Of a stretch of DNA of 37,901 bases, positions 14,552 to 24,707 are shown in pieces. Under the pieces are notes generated by a model that saw nothing but the letters and a program-made list of their open reading frames with translations, did no database searches and was not told the origin of the DNA. The DNA is from a virus, in the IMG/VR virus record IMGVR_UViG_3300013233_000027, positions 1 through 37,901 of that record. The stretch is one strand, 5' to 3'. The translations under genes were made by a program, and so were the position numbers. The number at the start of each line of letters is the position of its first letter. The first letter of the stretch is position 1.

Positions 14552-14560
14552 GAGAACTGG

Positions 14561-15217
14561 ATGCCGTCAGATACAGCGTTAAACTTAGTCAATAGAGTAT
14601 TACGAACAACTGGCGACTACCCACCAATCACAACACTGATAAACAGCCCTAGCAATATTGCTGCGAAGATTGTTGATTTTATGAACCTTGTCGTTGAAGA
14701 TATTGACAGGAAGTTTGAGTTTAATGAATTGCAGTCAAGCTTCCAAGCAACAGCTAATGGAACATCATCAGTATTCATATCAGCTAACCTTTTATCAAAG
14801 ACAAGCACAGGTGTTGATTGCCTTATTGATGGCATTGGCAGACTGACAGAGGTAAGCCCTTCTAGGCTTGCTGAAATGCGTGCTACGCCGTCACAGTTTG
14901 TTGCACAGCCGCAATATTTTGCTCGTAAGAGTGGATTGAATGATGAAATAGGTGTTGATATATATGCCACCCCTGCAAATGGTTCAATCATTACAGTGAC
15001 ATCATTCGAGAAGCTTAATCAATTTACATTGAATGATGCTTCCACAATCAAAGTTAATGTTGATGATATGATTGTACTTGGCTCGTTAGCTCACATGGAC
15101 GCTTATGATAATATTGAGCGTGGTTATATGCAGCTATATCAAAAGACTAAGGATGATATGTGGCAAAAAATGATGGGGAATGTTCAGTATCGTACAGAAG
15201 TTGAGGATTATCGCTGA
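14561..15217 (+). CDS. Head-tail connector / tail accessory factor, P22 gp4-like
   Basis: 218 aa. ALNLVNRVLRTTGDYPPI and MNLVVEDIDRKFEFNELQ are characteristic of gp4-type adaptors that bind under the portal ring and close the head. Length matches such adaptors. The next gene is the gp10-like nozzle, the same order as in P22. AGGAG lies 8 nt before ATG 14561. No clear muramidase motif is visible, unlike P22 gp4. Confidence 0.75.
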   Translation: MPSDTALNLVNRVLRTTGDYPPITTLINSPSNIAAKIVDFMNLVVEDIDRKFEFNELQSSFQATANGTSSVFISANLLSKTSTGVDCLIDGIGRLTEVSPSRLAEMRATPSQFVAQPQYFARKSGLNDEIGVDIYATPANGSIITVTSFEKLNQFTLNDASTIKVNVDDMIVLGSLAHMDAYDNIERGYMQLYQKTKDDMWQKMMGNVQYRTEVEDYR

Positions 15218-16704
15218 TGGCATTCACCCCAATAAGGAAGAATGTTCCAGTAAAGGGTATGAATACGGTTAGTCCACGCCGTAACTTCACTGATGAACAT
15301 TCACCAAACTTAACAAATGCTTGGTATGATGACGGCGTTACATTAAGGCGTAGATTATGTACAAGCATTCTTAATCAATCCTTGATACCAAGAGCCTTAA
15401 ACATATTCGAGTATAAGAAGGTCACATCAAATCTATTTGTTCAAGATAATACAGGCACAATCAATTTAGTTGATAATGTGAATAATGTATTCGTTCCCCA
15501 AACCCTTCCATTCACAGGTAAAGTTCGTGCAACTGTATTGAAGAACTTTATGATTGTTGGTGATGGCATAAATCCTGCCCATAAATGGGATGGTGCAACA
15601 TGGACTCCAATTCCAACGCCACCTTTAAATGAGCCTGCTATTGGAAATATATTCCATGTTCATTATGGGCGTGTATATGCTGCAGGTAATGCAAACAATC
15701 CATTGACTATTTATTATTCTGATGCTTTGAGTAGCACTGGTGTTGATTATTGGTTGCCGCCTGTAAAACCTCCAGTGCCTACTATTGGTGGGTTCATTGA
15801 TATTTCGTCTGATGTTGCTACAGGCGATGCAATCACAGGCTTAACAACGCATAGGGGTTTCCTTGTAGTATTCTGTACCAACCATGTTTTGTTTTATAAT
15901 GTACAAGACCCTATCGGTGGAACTGTTAGTTTGTTCAAGTCTATTATTGGTGAGGGCTGTGTCAGCCATGATTCAATTCAGCCTGTTGGTGAGGATACAA
16001 TATTCTTATCCCCAAATGGATTTAAGAAATTATCCGTTAGTTTAATTCAAGGTGATAGCCAAGTTAGCGATGTTAGTTCACCAATCAATAATCTTGTCAA
16101 ACAGCAAGTGGCGTCATTAACCACAATGGACTACATCAGCAGCTCATACAATGCACGCTATGGGCTTTATATTTGTTCTCTAGGCAATGGGGTCAGTTGG
16201 GCATTGCAGCCCTCCTATGAGGGTTGGGCGCAATGGACTGGACTTGATGGAATATTGTTCACTGATAGTCAGCAAAGGGTTCTTCATTGTAATTCGTATT
16301 TACAGCAATTATCAAACACAGTGTTCCAAGATGAAGTTGCTCCAAATGTATTTACGCCTGTTCCCATGACTTGGGAAGTTGCCCCTTTTCGTGGCGCATT
16401 AGAACATAAGGTTAGATGGAACAGGATTGCCATTGTTTATGAGTGTGATACAAATGACATAATCAATGTCACTACATACCCAGACTTAAATTTCAGTGAA
16501 GTGTTTAGAAGCACGCATGATATTTCAACCGCACCAATATCTACTACTGGTAGTAATGATGTCGGATTGAAGGAGGGTAAGTCAGAGTTGCCTTTATCGT
16601 GGCGTGGTGAGATATTGAGCGTAGTTATAATGAACACAAGCAATACAGATTTTAGAATTAAGCTAGTCGAATGTTTTTATGTCGATGGCGGATATAGAGA
16701 GTAA
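15217..16704 (+). CDS. Packaged-DNA stabilisation / tail nozzle protein, P22 gp10-like
   Basis: 495 aa, beta-rich. The N-terminus (NTVSPRRNFTDEHSPNLTNAWYDDGVTLRRR), the internal GDGINPAHKWDGATW and the GRVYAAGNANNPLTIYYSD stretch are typical of gp10-like beta-propeller nozzle proteins that extend the portal-adaptor channel and hold DNA in. Start overlaps the gp4-like stop by 1 nt. Together with the absence of tube, sheath and tape-measure genes it argues for a short-tailed particle. Confidence 0.8.
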   Translation: MAFTPIRKNVPVKGMNTVSPRRNFTDEHSPNLTNAWYDDGVTLRRRLCTSILNQSLIPRALNIFEYKKVTSNLFVQDNTGTINLVDNVNNVFVPQTLPFTGKVRATVLKNFMIVGDGINPAHKWDGATWTPIPTPPLNEPAIGNIFHVHYGRVYAAGNANNPLTIYYSDALSSTGVDYWLPPVKPPVPTIGGFIDISSDVATGDAITGLTTHRGFLVVFCTNHVLFYNVQDPIGGTVSLFKSIIGEGCVSHDSIQPVGEDTIFLSPNGFKKLSVSLIQGDSQVSDVSSPINNLVKQQVASLTTMDYISSSYNARYGLYICSLGNGVSWALQPSYEGWAQWTGLDGILFTDSQQRVLHCNSYLQQLSNTVFQDEVAPNVFTPVPMTWEVAPFRGALEHKVRWNRIAIVYECDTNDIINVTTYPDLNFSEVFRSTHDISTAPISTTGSNDVGLKEGKSELPLSWRGEILSVVIMNTSNTDFRIKLVECFYVDGGYRE

Positions 16705-16707
16705 ATT

Positions 16708-17538
16708 ATGGGAATACTTAACAGAATTGGTCATGCGCTAAGACCATCAACGATAGCAAAGGTTGCAAAGAACCCAAATAGGCTTGCTAAGCAGCTAACT
16801 TCAAAAAAGATAGGTCAAACCAATAGGTATTTACATCATGGTTTAGGTCGTTTTATCGGAACTGGTGTATCACAAGGAATGAATGCTGTATCCCGTGGAG
16901 CGCATTCCCTCAATATTATGAATGATAAGGATTATAAAACTGCAAAAGATTTTGGCAATGCAACTGGTAATGTACTTCAAAATGCAGTATCCCTACCTTA
17001 TGATATAAATCATAAAGGCGGATTGAATGCTTTTACGCATAACCCTTCAACATTCCTTGTTGATAAATCATTGCATGATACAAGTGCTTACCATAATATA
17101 GTTAGACCAATAGCCAAGACTGCATCAAATATTGGTGTTGGATATTTAACTGGTGGGCTTGGTGGCAACGCGATTGGAGGAGCAGCTGCAGCAGGGCTTG
17201 GTGGCGCACTTAGCGGCAGTCTTGGTTCAGACCCTTATACCCCAGTGAATAATGTTGTTGTTCCTGCGGTTACAGGTTATGCGGCAGGACAAGCAGCAGG
17301 TAGTGATGGGGGTACAACATCATCAACTATTGATAATGTTCTTAAATATGGTGGTGCTGCATTGGCGGCATATCCTCGCCCTAATGGTGGCAATCAGCCT
17401 AATCAATCACCAATAGCTCAGCTATTCAATTCTGGAACAGGGTTAAATCCTGCAGGCGGTGATATGAACCAACTACTACAACGGAATGTTATTGACCCAA
17501 GTCAAGGTGATGTTCCACAAATTCAAGGTTTAGGATAA
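16708..17538 (+). CDS. Putative DNA ejection protein, glycine-zipper type
   Basis: 276 aa with a basic N-terminus and two glycine-zipper membrane segments around residues 140-175 (IGVGYLTGGLGGNAIGGAAAAGLGG) and 190-225, then a Gln/Asn/Pro-rich tail. The position after gp10-like corresponds to the P22 gp7-gp20-gp16 ejection set. It would be packaged in the head and form part of a channel across the cell envelope. Called by architecture and order, not sequence identity. Confidence 0.6.
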   Translation: MGILNRIGHALRPSTIAKVAKNPNRLAKQLTSKKIGQTNRYLHHGLGRFIGTGVSQGMNAVSRGAHSLNIMNDKDYKTAKDFGNATGNVLQNAVSLPYDINHKGGLNAFTHNPSTFLVDKSLHDTSAYHNIVRPIAKTASNIGVGYLTGGLGGNAIGGAAAAGLGGALSGSLGSDPYTPVNNVVVPAVTGYAAGQAAGSDGGTTSSTIDNVLKYGGAALAAYPRPNGGNQPNQSPIAQLFNSGTGLNPAGGDMNQLLQRNVIDPSQGDVPQIQGLG

Positions 17539-17550
17539 TAGGAGTTTTAT

Positions 17551-18030
17551 ATGTCAATGACAGGCGCAGATTACATGCAGTTATTAAATGCTTTTCGGCA
17601 GAATGACACACAGAATAATGATAATAATCAACAGCAACAGAACGCACAGTTTAGTTGGCAGAAAGCATTGCCTGCTTTGCTTGGTGGTGGACTTGGGTAT
17701 GCAATCCATCCTCAAAGAGCATATCAGCCATTGAATGTAGCAACCCTTAATGCAGCTACACTCCCTCAAATGCAAGAGGACGCGAATATGCGCATTGCTC
17801 AAATCAATAGCCAACAATCAGCACAAGGCGGCATGAATAGCATGGATGCTTATAGAGTGGCTTCCACACGCGCTAAGATGTCACAACAGATTGGGCAGCA
17901 ACGCGCCCTTAACCAAGCTCAAGCAATAGCCTCACAGAACCAAGCTTCCCAAGTTCGCCAAGAAAACCAAATGGGTCGTATTGGTTCTGCATTGGCTATT
18001 GGTGGTGCATTAAAGAATATGTTTAACTAA
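17551..18030 (+). CDS. Putative internal virion protein, Gln/Asn-rich
   Basis: 159 aa. Residues 18-32 are an Asn/Gln run and residues 40-52 a short hydrophobic segment (ALPALLGGGLGYAI). The rest is a long Gln/Ala-rich helix (about 75-145), ending in IGSALAIGGALKNMF. This helix-plus-glycine-segment design recurs in podovirus ejection proteins. AGGAG lies 7 nt upstream of ATG 17551. Confidence 0.55.
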   Translation: MSMTGADYMQLLNAFRQNDTQNNDNNQQQQNAQFSWQKALPALLGGGLGYAIHPQRAYQPLNVATLNAATLPQMQEDANMRIAQINSQQSAQGGMNSMDAYRVASTRAKMSQQIGQQRALNQAQAIASQNQASQVRQENQMGRIGSALAIGGALKNMFN

Positions 18031-18040
18031 GGAGACTGTT

Positions 18041-19495
18041 ATGCAACAGCAAGCCCAACAACAGCCACAGGCTCAACCACAACAGGTTCAACAAGTTCAG
18101 CCAGACCTAACATTGAAAGCAGTTAATCCTTTCACTGGTCAGCTTGATGAAGTTAATAGCCAAATGGTGCAACAGCAATTCACAGCACCAACAGAGACAG
18201 CTCCCACAGCAGGTGTTGCTCAAATGCTTGCGCCAGATACAGGCAGCCCATTCGATGCTTTGAATAAAATGGTTGTTGGCGATAAAATGTATGAAGCACA
18301 AAAGCAGCGGACAAAACTTCAAGAGCAGCAAATGCAAATGAAGGTTGATGCTAATCGTGCTGCAATCCTTAAAGACCAACAGAAGAACCATGCTATTAAA
18401 GGTCAATTCTTTACGCGCATGGGTAAAGATTCTGAGTTTCGCAAAAGAGCGTTAGCCGAAGGCTTCACAGACGATGCTACATACGAACAAGGCCAAGCTC
18501 TTGAATTCATGCGCAGATACGATGCGGAAAAAGATTCAAATAGAGATACAATTTTCAATCATAATATGGGTGAGAAAGCAAAGCTTAAAGAATACATAAG
18601 CCTAACCCAAACTGAACTTGGCAGACTGATTGGTGCAATGGTTGATGATAGCCCAGTTGCTCGGGTAGGTAATATGTCTGTCTATCGTAAAGCTATTGAA
18701 GGCGGAATGCCTATTCGTGCTAATGATGGCAAATTCTACATCCCAAATGCTAATGGCTCATTACATGAAGTTGATAGCACTGGTTTGATTGATGACCCTG
18801 CTTCATACATTGACCTAGCTAATCTGAAGAACAATGCAAAGATTGAACTTTCAGACCCTACAAGTGATATATTCTTAGGGCAGAGTCGCAACACTGCAAC
18901 ATCTAAAAATGCAATATTCAATAAGACAGCGTACGGAAAAAGACTTATCGGCTCTATTGATTCAATGTTAGCCAAGAATGGCTTAGACAAAGATGCGATG
19001 CGCCCAAAGGTGTTGGCATACATTAAGAATATGAATGATAAAACATTCAATATTGGCAATGTTGTTCAGCGTGTCATGGATAAAAACTCACAAGGCTTGA
19101 ACACTGGCGGCGGTGATATATTGGATGTTCCTAAGTATATCAAGAAAGAGTTTAAGATTGATAATAAAGTATTTGATGCAACATATTCTAAAACAGAAAA
19201 GATGACTGCTCTTAAAAATTATTACATGAGCTTTGAACTAAATGCAGATGGCGAGCATTACAGCAATCAAGATGCCGTAGTTAAGGCTTCCAATGCTCTT
19301 AACAATCCTAAAGAACTACAACGCATTTCAGAGATTGATACACGCGGACTTACAAGTAAGGCTAGTGACTTTGTATCTAACACTGCAAGCAATGTGTCGC
19401 ATGGCATTAAGAATGCCGCTTCTGACGCATTCAATACTATGAATAATGCACAGAATGCTATTTATAATATTGCAGGGAAACTCTACAACCAATGA
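18041..19495 (+). CDS. Putative internal virion / ejection protein, 484 aa
   Basis: It begins with a Gln/Pro-rich disordered stretch (residues 1-25), then a helical body (KMYEAQKQRTKLQEQQMQM; 90-200). The middle, RVGNMSVYRKAIEGGMPIR, resembles a small beta domain. There is no enzyme motif. The C-terminus (ASNVSHGIKNAASDAFNTM) is an amphipathic helix. AAGGAG lies 7 nt before the ATG; the stop overlaps the giant downstream gene. Position and composition suggest it is ejected with the DNA. Confidence 0.55.
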   Translation: MQQQAQQQPQAQPQQVQQVQPDLTLKAVNPFTGQLDEVNSQMVQQQFTAPTETAPTAGVAQMLAPDTGSPFDALNKMVVGDKMYEAQKQRTKLQEQQMQMKVDANRAAILKDQQKNHAIKGQFFTRMGKDSEFRKRALAEGFTDDATYEQGQALEFMRRYDAEKDSNRDTIFNHNMGEKAKLKEYISLTQTELGRLIGAMVDDSPVARVGNMSVYRKAIEGGMPIRANDGKFYIPNANGSLHEVDSTGLIDDPASYIDLANLKNNAKIELSDPTSDIFLGQSRNTATSKNAIFNKTAYGKRLIGSIDSMLAKNGLDKDAMRPKVLAYIKNMNDKTFNIGNVVQRVMDKNSQGLNTGGGDILDVPKYIKKEFKIDNKVFDATYSKTEKMTALKNYYMSFELNADGEHYSNQDAVVKASNALNNPKELQRISEIDTRGLTSKASDFVSNTASNVSHGIKNAASDAFNTMNNAQNAIYNIAGKLYNQ

Positions 19496-22380
19496 GTGAA
19501 TTCCTTGACGGACTGACAAAGCTCCCTCGCAACCTTGTGGGTGGGGCTGCCGTTAGTCTTGGTGCAGACCAAGAGAAAGTTCAAGAGACGCTAGGGCTTA
19601 ATGAGAAAGCTCCAGAGTCATTTTTTGATGATATTGTTGCCCATCCAACAAAATATATAGGGGAAGCAATCCCTTATATGTTTCTTCCGTCAAAGCTTGT
19701 TCGCAAGACAATCAGTAAACTAACTGGTGTTGGTCATAAACTTCCCACTAAGGGCGTTAAAAGCCGCAGAGAGCGTCTTAAAGACAATCTTGATATGGCA
19801 GCAACCTTCGGTGCTTATGGTGCAGTAGATGAGCTTGCAAGCGCGCAGGTTCAAGGGCGTGAAAGTCATGCAGTCGAACATGCAGGGGTCGATGCAGGAC
19901 TAACTCTTGCACTGGCAGCATTAACGCATGGTGCTATTCGTGGTTCTTCCATGCTAAAGAGCAAGGCTCAAAAGAGTAAATATGTTAAGGATATATTTAG
20001 AGAAGCAGGACTTGATTCAAAGTTAGCCACAGATATTATAAACATGACTGAAGCTGATAGGGCTGTTGCTCTGAATAACCTTAATAAGCAAATTGATTCA
20101 AGCAGAAACTCAATTCATGGTGCTATCTTGGGTGCGCAACCACATGCTAAGTTTGGTGAACCCACCAAGACTGGATTGTTTGATAGCCTATTCGGTAGCT
20201 ATTCCCCGAACAGCAACATTGAAAAGATTGTTGTTGGCAACAAAAGACCACCAATGAAAGACATTGAAGGTGATTACTTCGATGCTCACACTAAAGATGC
20301 TATACAGAATATTCGTAATGCAGGTGATGTTATGGATAGTTCATTGAACACAACCCTTAGACATTCACACAATCTTGGCTTGAGTATTCGCGAAGCTATA
20401 CCAGACCCAAAGGTCAGAGCTAAGATTACAAGAGCGTTAGATGTGAACGGTGAACGAACATATAATATGCTAACCCCTTATGAAAAAGGTGTTTCTGATA
20501 ATATTCGTATATATTTCAATGACTTATCTGGCTTACTGAATAGAGCTAAGATAATCAATGGGCATCGTGAGAACTATATACCCCACCTTCTAAAAAATGA
20601 GGATGGAGAACCAACATCATTTCTTGATGAAATTGGTAAGCGTTCACACATATCCAAGAATACTGCACGCTCAAAAGAGCGTGTTGATGAGAGACCTTTG
20701 CATGAGAAAAAGAATGCAGTTACATTGGATATATCAGAGCTTGTTGATTTATATGGTCAACAGGTTAGTCGTGCAGCAATCATGCGCAATGTATTTGATA
20801 AGGTTGATTTCTCACTAATCAAGAATACAGGCGGAAAGGTTACACATGCAACGCATCCAACACTGGTTGCTGAATACCTTAAAGTGTTAAGAGCAAGCCG
20901 TGATGAAACAATCAAGCATAAGACCAAAGGCTTAACGCCAAACCAAGCTGAAAAGGTTAGGGCCTCCTTACTAAAAGAGCATGGCTCATTCGATGAAGAA
21001 TTGAAGAAGCTAAGTCTTGATGTTCATCCAGATTATCTTCCATCATTGGATATGCTATTCAAAGCAACAAACATAAATGATATGACCAAAGCAGCAGTTG
21101 CAGTCAATGCAGTTAGCAAGCGTATGCTTATATTTGGCTCATTGTTCCATTTCAATGCCTTGAGTGAGAGTAGCTTATTTGCAGGTGCAGGTGGTATGGG
21201 TGCAATGCTTAAAGGTGCAGCAGTTGGTTTTGTTGGTACAGGTTTTAATCCTCTTGGTGCTGCCGTTGGTGCAGGACTTGGTGCAGGCATAAGTTCATTG
21301 GTTAAGACTAAGGGTATATCAAATGCAATGCGTCATGGTGAATATGGTGATAGCTATGATTTTGCTTTGCGATACATTGATATTAAACCTCCACGCGATG
21401 TTGATAATGATGCGTTCTATGGCGCTATTGGTGATGTTCAGAATGTTATTGATAAGCATGTGCCATCTGGGCTTGCTAAAGGCGCTCTTAAAGACGGCAC
21501 GGCAGCCATAGGCGGCATTAACAAAGCTATTGATGTTCTTATGTGGGATAGGCTTATGAGCGGCTCTAAACTCGTTGTGTTCGAGAAGAAGCTTGAAGAA
21601 CTAACAATCAAGAATTTAGACAATGAAGTTAGCAAACAGCTAAGCCAACATGAGCTTGCTACTATGGCAGGGCAGTTTGTTAATGATGCCTTTGGTGGTC
21701 AGAACTGGCGTAAGCTAGCTGAGGGTGTTGATAACGCTTTCGGGCGTAAGATTGCATCAGCAATGGCTACCCCGAATGGTAAAGTTTGGACAAACCTAAT
21801 TATGTTTGCACCAGATTGGACTATTTCAAATGTTAGAATCCTTGCTAAGGCGTTCCCCGGAATAAACAAGAACAAACTTAGCCGTCAAATGTACCAACGC
21901 TATGCTGTACGAGCAGCCATATATTATATGATTATGGGAACAGCAGTTCAGCAAATGCTTACAGGAACTAATATATGGGATAATGACGACCCAACACGAT
22001 TGGACTTGGGCGATGGTAGACAAATGTCATTTAGTAAGCAGTTGAGTGAGCCTTTTAAGTGGGTTATAGACCCAATACATGAAGCTAAGGTTAAGCAATC
22101 ATCTATTCTGAAAGGTATTGAAGAACAGGTGACAAACCAACAATACACTGGTGCTAATGGTCATGCTCCAGAGATACGCCGTGACAATGATACAGGCATT
22201 GATATGGTAGGAAATTCTTTAATTGTTGCAGGACAACATTTTGCCCCTATATTTGTGCAAGATTTATCACGCAATGGTTTGGATGGTGTGTATGGTTTCT
22301 TTGGTCATCCTGTATATGGCAAGATAAAGCACAAGCCACAAGAGAATGAAGGCGTTGTGATGGAGATTGATAATGGTTAA
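19492..22380 (+). CDS. Large internal virion / DNA ejection protein, 962 aa
   Basis: The largest protein encoded here. The N-terminal third is helical. Residues about 545-606 form a glycine-rich hydrophobic hairpin (AGGMGAMLKGAAVGFVG...AAVGAGLGAGISSLV), and residues 803-822 a second hydrophobic helix (YAVRAAIYYMIMGTAVQQML). The C-terminal part (FAPDWTISNVRILAKAF, then GDGRQMSFSKQLSEPFKWV) is a recurring feature of very large phage internal proteins. It probably threads into the inner membrane to build the ejection channel. I see no lysozyme or transglycosylase catalytic motif. Start overlaps the previous stop (ATGA). Confidence 0.65.
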   Translation: MSEFLDGLTKLPRNLVGGAAVSLGADQEKVQETLGLNEKAPESFFDDIVAHPTKYIGEAIPYMFLPSKLVRKTISKLTGVGHKLPTKGVKSRRERLKDNLDMAATFGAYGAVDELASAQVQGRESHAVEHAGVDAGLTLALAALTHGAIRGSSMLKSKAQKSKYVKDIFREAGLDSKLATDIINMTEADRAVALNNLNKQIDSSRNSIHGAILGAQPHAKFGEPTKTGLFDSLFGSYSPNSNIEKIVVGNKRPPMKDIEGDYFDAHTKDAIQNIRNAGDVMDSSLNTTLRHSHNLGLSIREAIPDPKVRAKITRALDVNGERTYNMLTPYEKGVSDNIRIYFNDLSGLLNRAKIINGHRENYIPHLLKNEDGEPTSFLDEIGKRSHISKNTARSKERVDERPLHEKKNAVTLDISELVDLYGQQVSRAAIMRNVFDKVDFSLIKNTGGKVTHATHPTLVAEYLKVLRASRDETIKHKTKGLTPNQAEKVRASLLKEHGSFDEELKKLSLDVHPDYLPSLDMLFKATNINDMTKAAVAVNAVSKRMLIFGSLFHFNALSESSLFAGAGGMGAMLKGAAVGFVGTGFNPLGAAVGAGLGAGISSLVKTKGISNAMRHGEYGDSYDFALRYIDIKPPRDVDNDAFYGAIGDVQNVIDKHVPSGLAKGALKDGTAAIGGINKAIDVLMWDRLMSGSKLVVFEKKLEELTIKNLDNEVSKQLSQHELATMAGQFVNDAFGGQNWRKLAEGVDNAFGRKIASAMATPNGKVWTNLIMFAPDWTISNVRILAKAFPGINKNKLSRQMYQRYAVRAAIYYMIMGTAVQQMLTGTNIWDNDDPTRLDLGDGRQMSFSKQLSEPFKWVIDPIHEAKVKQSSILKGIEEQVTNQQYTGANGHAPEIRRDNDTGIDMVGNSLIVAGQHFAPIFVQDLSRNGLDGVYGFFGHPVYGKIKHKPQENEGVVMEIDNG

Positions 22381-24019
22381 TAATGTTTTAGTGCCAATGG
22401 GTCAAATCATAGACACTCAAAATAGAAATGTTGAGGTTGTCACAGCAACGACAGGTCAAACAGTATTTTTATTGAACGCTGCACAATATGTTACAGGCAT
22501 GAATACACTTGATGTATATGTGAATGGACTTCATCAAAAGCCTTCTGCATTCGTTGAGACAAGCAATTCCTCTGTAACATTTAATGTTGGGCTTGCTGCA
22601 GGTGATATTGTTGAATTTGTGTCAAATGTTGTTGTGAACAATGGCAATATTGCAACGGCTGCGAGTACAAGTGCAAGTGCATCGGCAAATGCTTCAGCAT
22701 TATCAGCCTCAAATTCTGAACAATCTAACATACAATCAACTTCCAGCGCTTCTGCTTCTGCAACGAGTGCTACACAGTCTGCTTCTTCTGCAACGGCTTC
22801 AGCTAGTAGTGCTGCTGCTGCTTTGGTTAGTGAACAGAATGCAGCTTCAACTAAGTTTAGTGGTGAGATTGGAACACTGATGAACCCATTGGTTCATATT
22901 CCCTTCAAGCGTCAAGATGATGAGCAGGCGTTGAGTGGTGTACAAACATTCGCAAGAGCAAGCATAGGCACATACATTGATGCTCTTGATGGGTTGGTTA
23001 AGACAGCAGCTATTGATGCTCCACGCTTTGAGAAGATGGCAGATGGGGAGACAGGGATATTGCTAGAGGGTGCAAGTACGAACTACTTCCCACAATCACA
23101 GCTTGCTACAACATTTAACAGTGGTGGATATACAAGGGCAGACAATACAATCATTGCTCCCGATGGCACATTGACTGGCGGCACAATCACAGCCGCAGCC
23201 CTTAATGCCTACAATGGCGTGCTTGTAACACCTCCTGCTCCGATTGCAGGGAAAACATATACAGCGTCTATGTGGATTAAAGCCACCAATCCTGTCGATG
23301 TCGGACAGCTATGCACATTCTTCTTGTATGAGGATTTGGCTAATGTATCAAGTGTGCAAAATACAATAACAGCAGGATGGCAGAGAATAACTATCACACA
23401 TACAGTTGACCCATTGGCTATAGTGACAACATTGTTATTCCGTATTGATGCAAGAACGAGTGGCACAGCATTGATTGGTGAGAGCCTTGATGTATGGGGT
23501 ATGCAGCTAGAAGCCCTTCCATCAGCAACATCCTACATTCCTACATTTGGTGTTCCTGTGACAAGGGCAGAAGATTATTCAACTATTGGCATCAGTGGCA
23601 ATCGTAAGAAAGCACATGATACAGTTTCGTATGTGATTGATTATGATACAACGGTTAAGAATACGGACGGTGTTATTTGTAATGTTGTAAATCTTGGCGT
23701 TAATGAAGACCATATGCTTATTAGACATTCATCAGGTTTCTCGACATCCGCCCAAATATATATGGGAAGCAGTGATTTTCGTTACTTCAATACCCCTCCA
23801 TCTAATACAGTTAACAGAGTTGTAGTTGTCATGAATGGTGCATTGGGTGAAGTTTTTGTAAATGGTGTGTCTAATGGAACTAGAACATTTGCAGCAACAG
23901 TCGGTGTTTCAACACTCATTCGGTTTGGTGGTTGGAATATTACAGAATTAAATGGTCATATCAGAAACTTCAGAATATACGACAGAGCATTAACCGCGTC
24001 TGAAGTGGCAGCGGCATAG
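22373..24019 (+). CDS. Tail fibre/tailspike with LamG-like C-terminal domain
   Basis: 548 aa from ATG 22373, chosen because GGAG lies 7 nt upstream; a TTG 6 nt earlier is in frame. Residues 1-90 look like a virion-attachment beta domain (TLDVYVNGLHQKPSAF). Residues about 95-158 are an almost pure Ala/Ser/Thr/Gln helix, probably a trimeric stalk. From 165 onward two jelly-roll-like stretches (PLVHIPFKRQDDEQALSG; GILLEGASTNYFPQSQ) lead to a concanavalin/LamG-type ending (IRNFRIYDRALTASEVAA). It probably binds host surface glycans. Confidence 0.75.
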   Translation: MVNNVLVPMGQIIDTQNRNVEVVTATTGQTVFLLNAAQYVTGMNTLDVYVNGLHQKPSAFVETSNSSVTFNVGLAAGDIVEFVSNVVVNNGNIATAASTSASASANASALSASNSEQSNIQSTSSASASATSATQSASSATASASSAAAALVSEQNAASTKFSGEIGTLMNPLVHIPFKRQDDEQALSGVQTFARASIGTYIDALDGLVKTAAIDAPRFEKMADGETGILLEGASTNYFPQSQLATTFNSGGYTRADNTIIAPDGTLTGGTITAAALNAYNGVLVTPPAPIAGKTYTASMWIKATNPVDVGQLCTFFLYEDLANVSSVQNTITAGWQRITITHTVDPLAIVTTLLFRIDARTSGTALIGESLDVWGMQLEALPSATSYIPTFGVPVTRAEDYSTIGISGNRKKAHDTVSYVIDYDTTVKNTDGVICNVVNLGVNEDHMLIRHSSGFSTSAQIYMGSSDFRYFNTPPSNTVNRVVVVMNGALGEVFVNGVSNGTRTFAATVGVSTLIRFGGWNITELNGHIRNFRIYDRALTASEVAAA

Positions 24020-24027
24020 GGGGTAAT

Positions 24028-24414
24028 ATGTTTGACTTAATCACATACACAAAAGACAGCGTAGCATTCTTAGCAGAGGTTGTTGCAAAGTTCCCTGATA
24101 AGGTTGTGTTCGATGAGCAAGACCCAACACTTGCATTGAGTGTCCTCATCACTAAAACCCCAACCATTCGCAATGGCAATGAAACTTTAGCAGTTGTTCG
24201 TTGTGACGCTCAAGAGTTGGCAGACATTAAAACACTGACAACAGTTGTTATACTTTCAGAGGTTGCTCTTGGTGGTGACTTACTCGCAGCTATGACTACA
24301 GCCAATCGTGCTATTTATGACAGCGTACACAGTCAAGCCCCTGTCACCTACACTGACCAAGATGGTGTACAACATACATACACCCCTCCTGCATTGATTG
24401 GGGCGTTTGCATGA
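24028..24414 (+). CDS. Hypothetical 128-aa protein between fibre and membrane gene
   Basis: Soluble, mixed alpha/beta, with no recognisable motif. FDLITYTKDSVAFLAEVVAKFPDKVVFDE at the start and PVTYTDQDGVQHTYTPPALIGAFA at the end resemble small fibre-associated or tail-assembly proteins, but this is a weak impression. GGGGGTAAT before ATG 24028. Its stop overlaps the next start. Confidence 0.65.
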   Translation: MFDLITYTKDSVAFLAEVVAKFPDKVVFDEQDPTLALSVLITKTPTIRNGNETLAVVRCDAQELADIKTLTTVVILSEVALGGDLLAAMTTANRAIYDSVHSQAPVTYTDQDGVQHTYTPPALIGAFA

Positions 24415-24707
24415 ATGATAATAGAAACTTATTCACACACATGAGAACAGACCATAACGCATGGAAGCATAGCTTGATTGGTTTGGTTATAGCTATTGTA
24501 TGCTTGAATGCATACGCTGTGCTTGGGGGCTCTGTGTGGCTCATAGCAGCGTTTCTAGTGCCGTTTGTTGCAGGTGTATGCATTGAGACTATTCAATGGC
24601 TAGAGCGTGGTGCATTTCAAATTAAAGAACACGAGAGCATTTATGATGTTCTTACAACATGGTTGTGGTTTCTATATCCCATTGCTGTGTTCATGGAGAA
24701 TAAATAA
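24411..24707 (+). CDS. Three-TM membrane protein
   Basis: 98 aa with three hydrophobic helices at about 20-39 (HSLIGLVIAIVCLNAYAVLG), 41-58 (VWLIAAFLVPFVAGVCIE) and 80-94 (VLTTWLWFLYPIAVF), flanked by charged turns. The arrangement would suit a holin or antiholin, but a better holin candidate lies at 27138, so its role is uncertain. Overlaps both neighbours (ATGA and TAATG). Confidence 0.6.
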   Translation: MNDNRNLFTHMRTDHNAWKHSLIGLVIAIVCLNAYAVLGGSVWLIAAFLVPFVAGVCIETIQWLERGAFQIKEHESIYDVLTTWLWFLYPIAVFMENK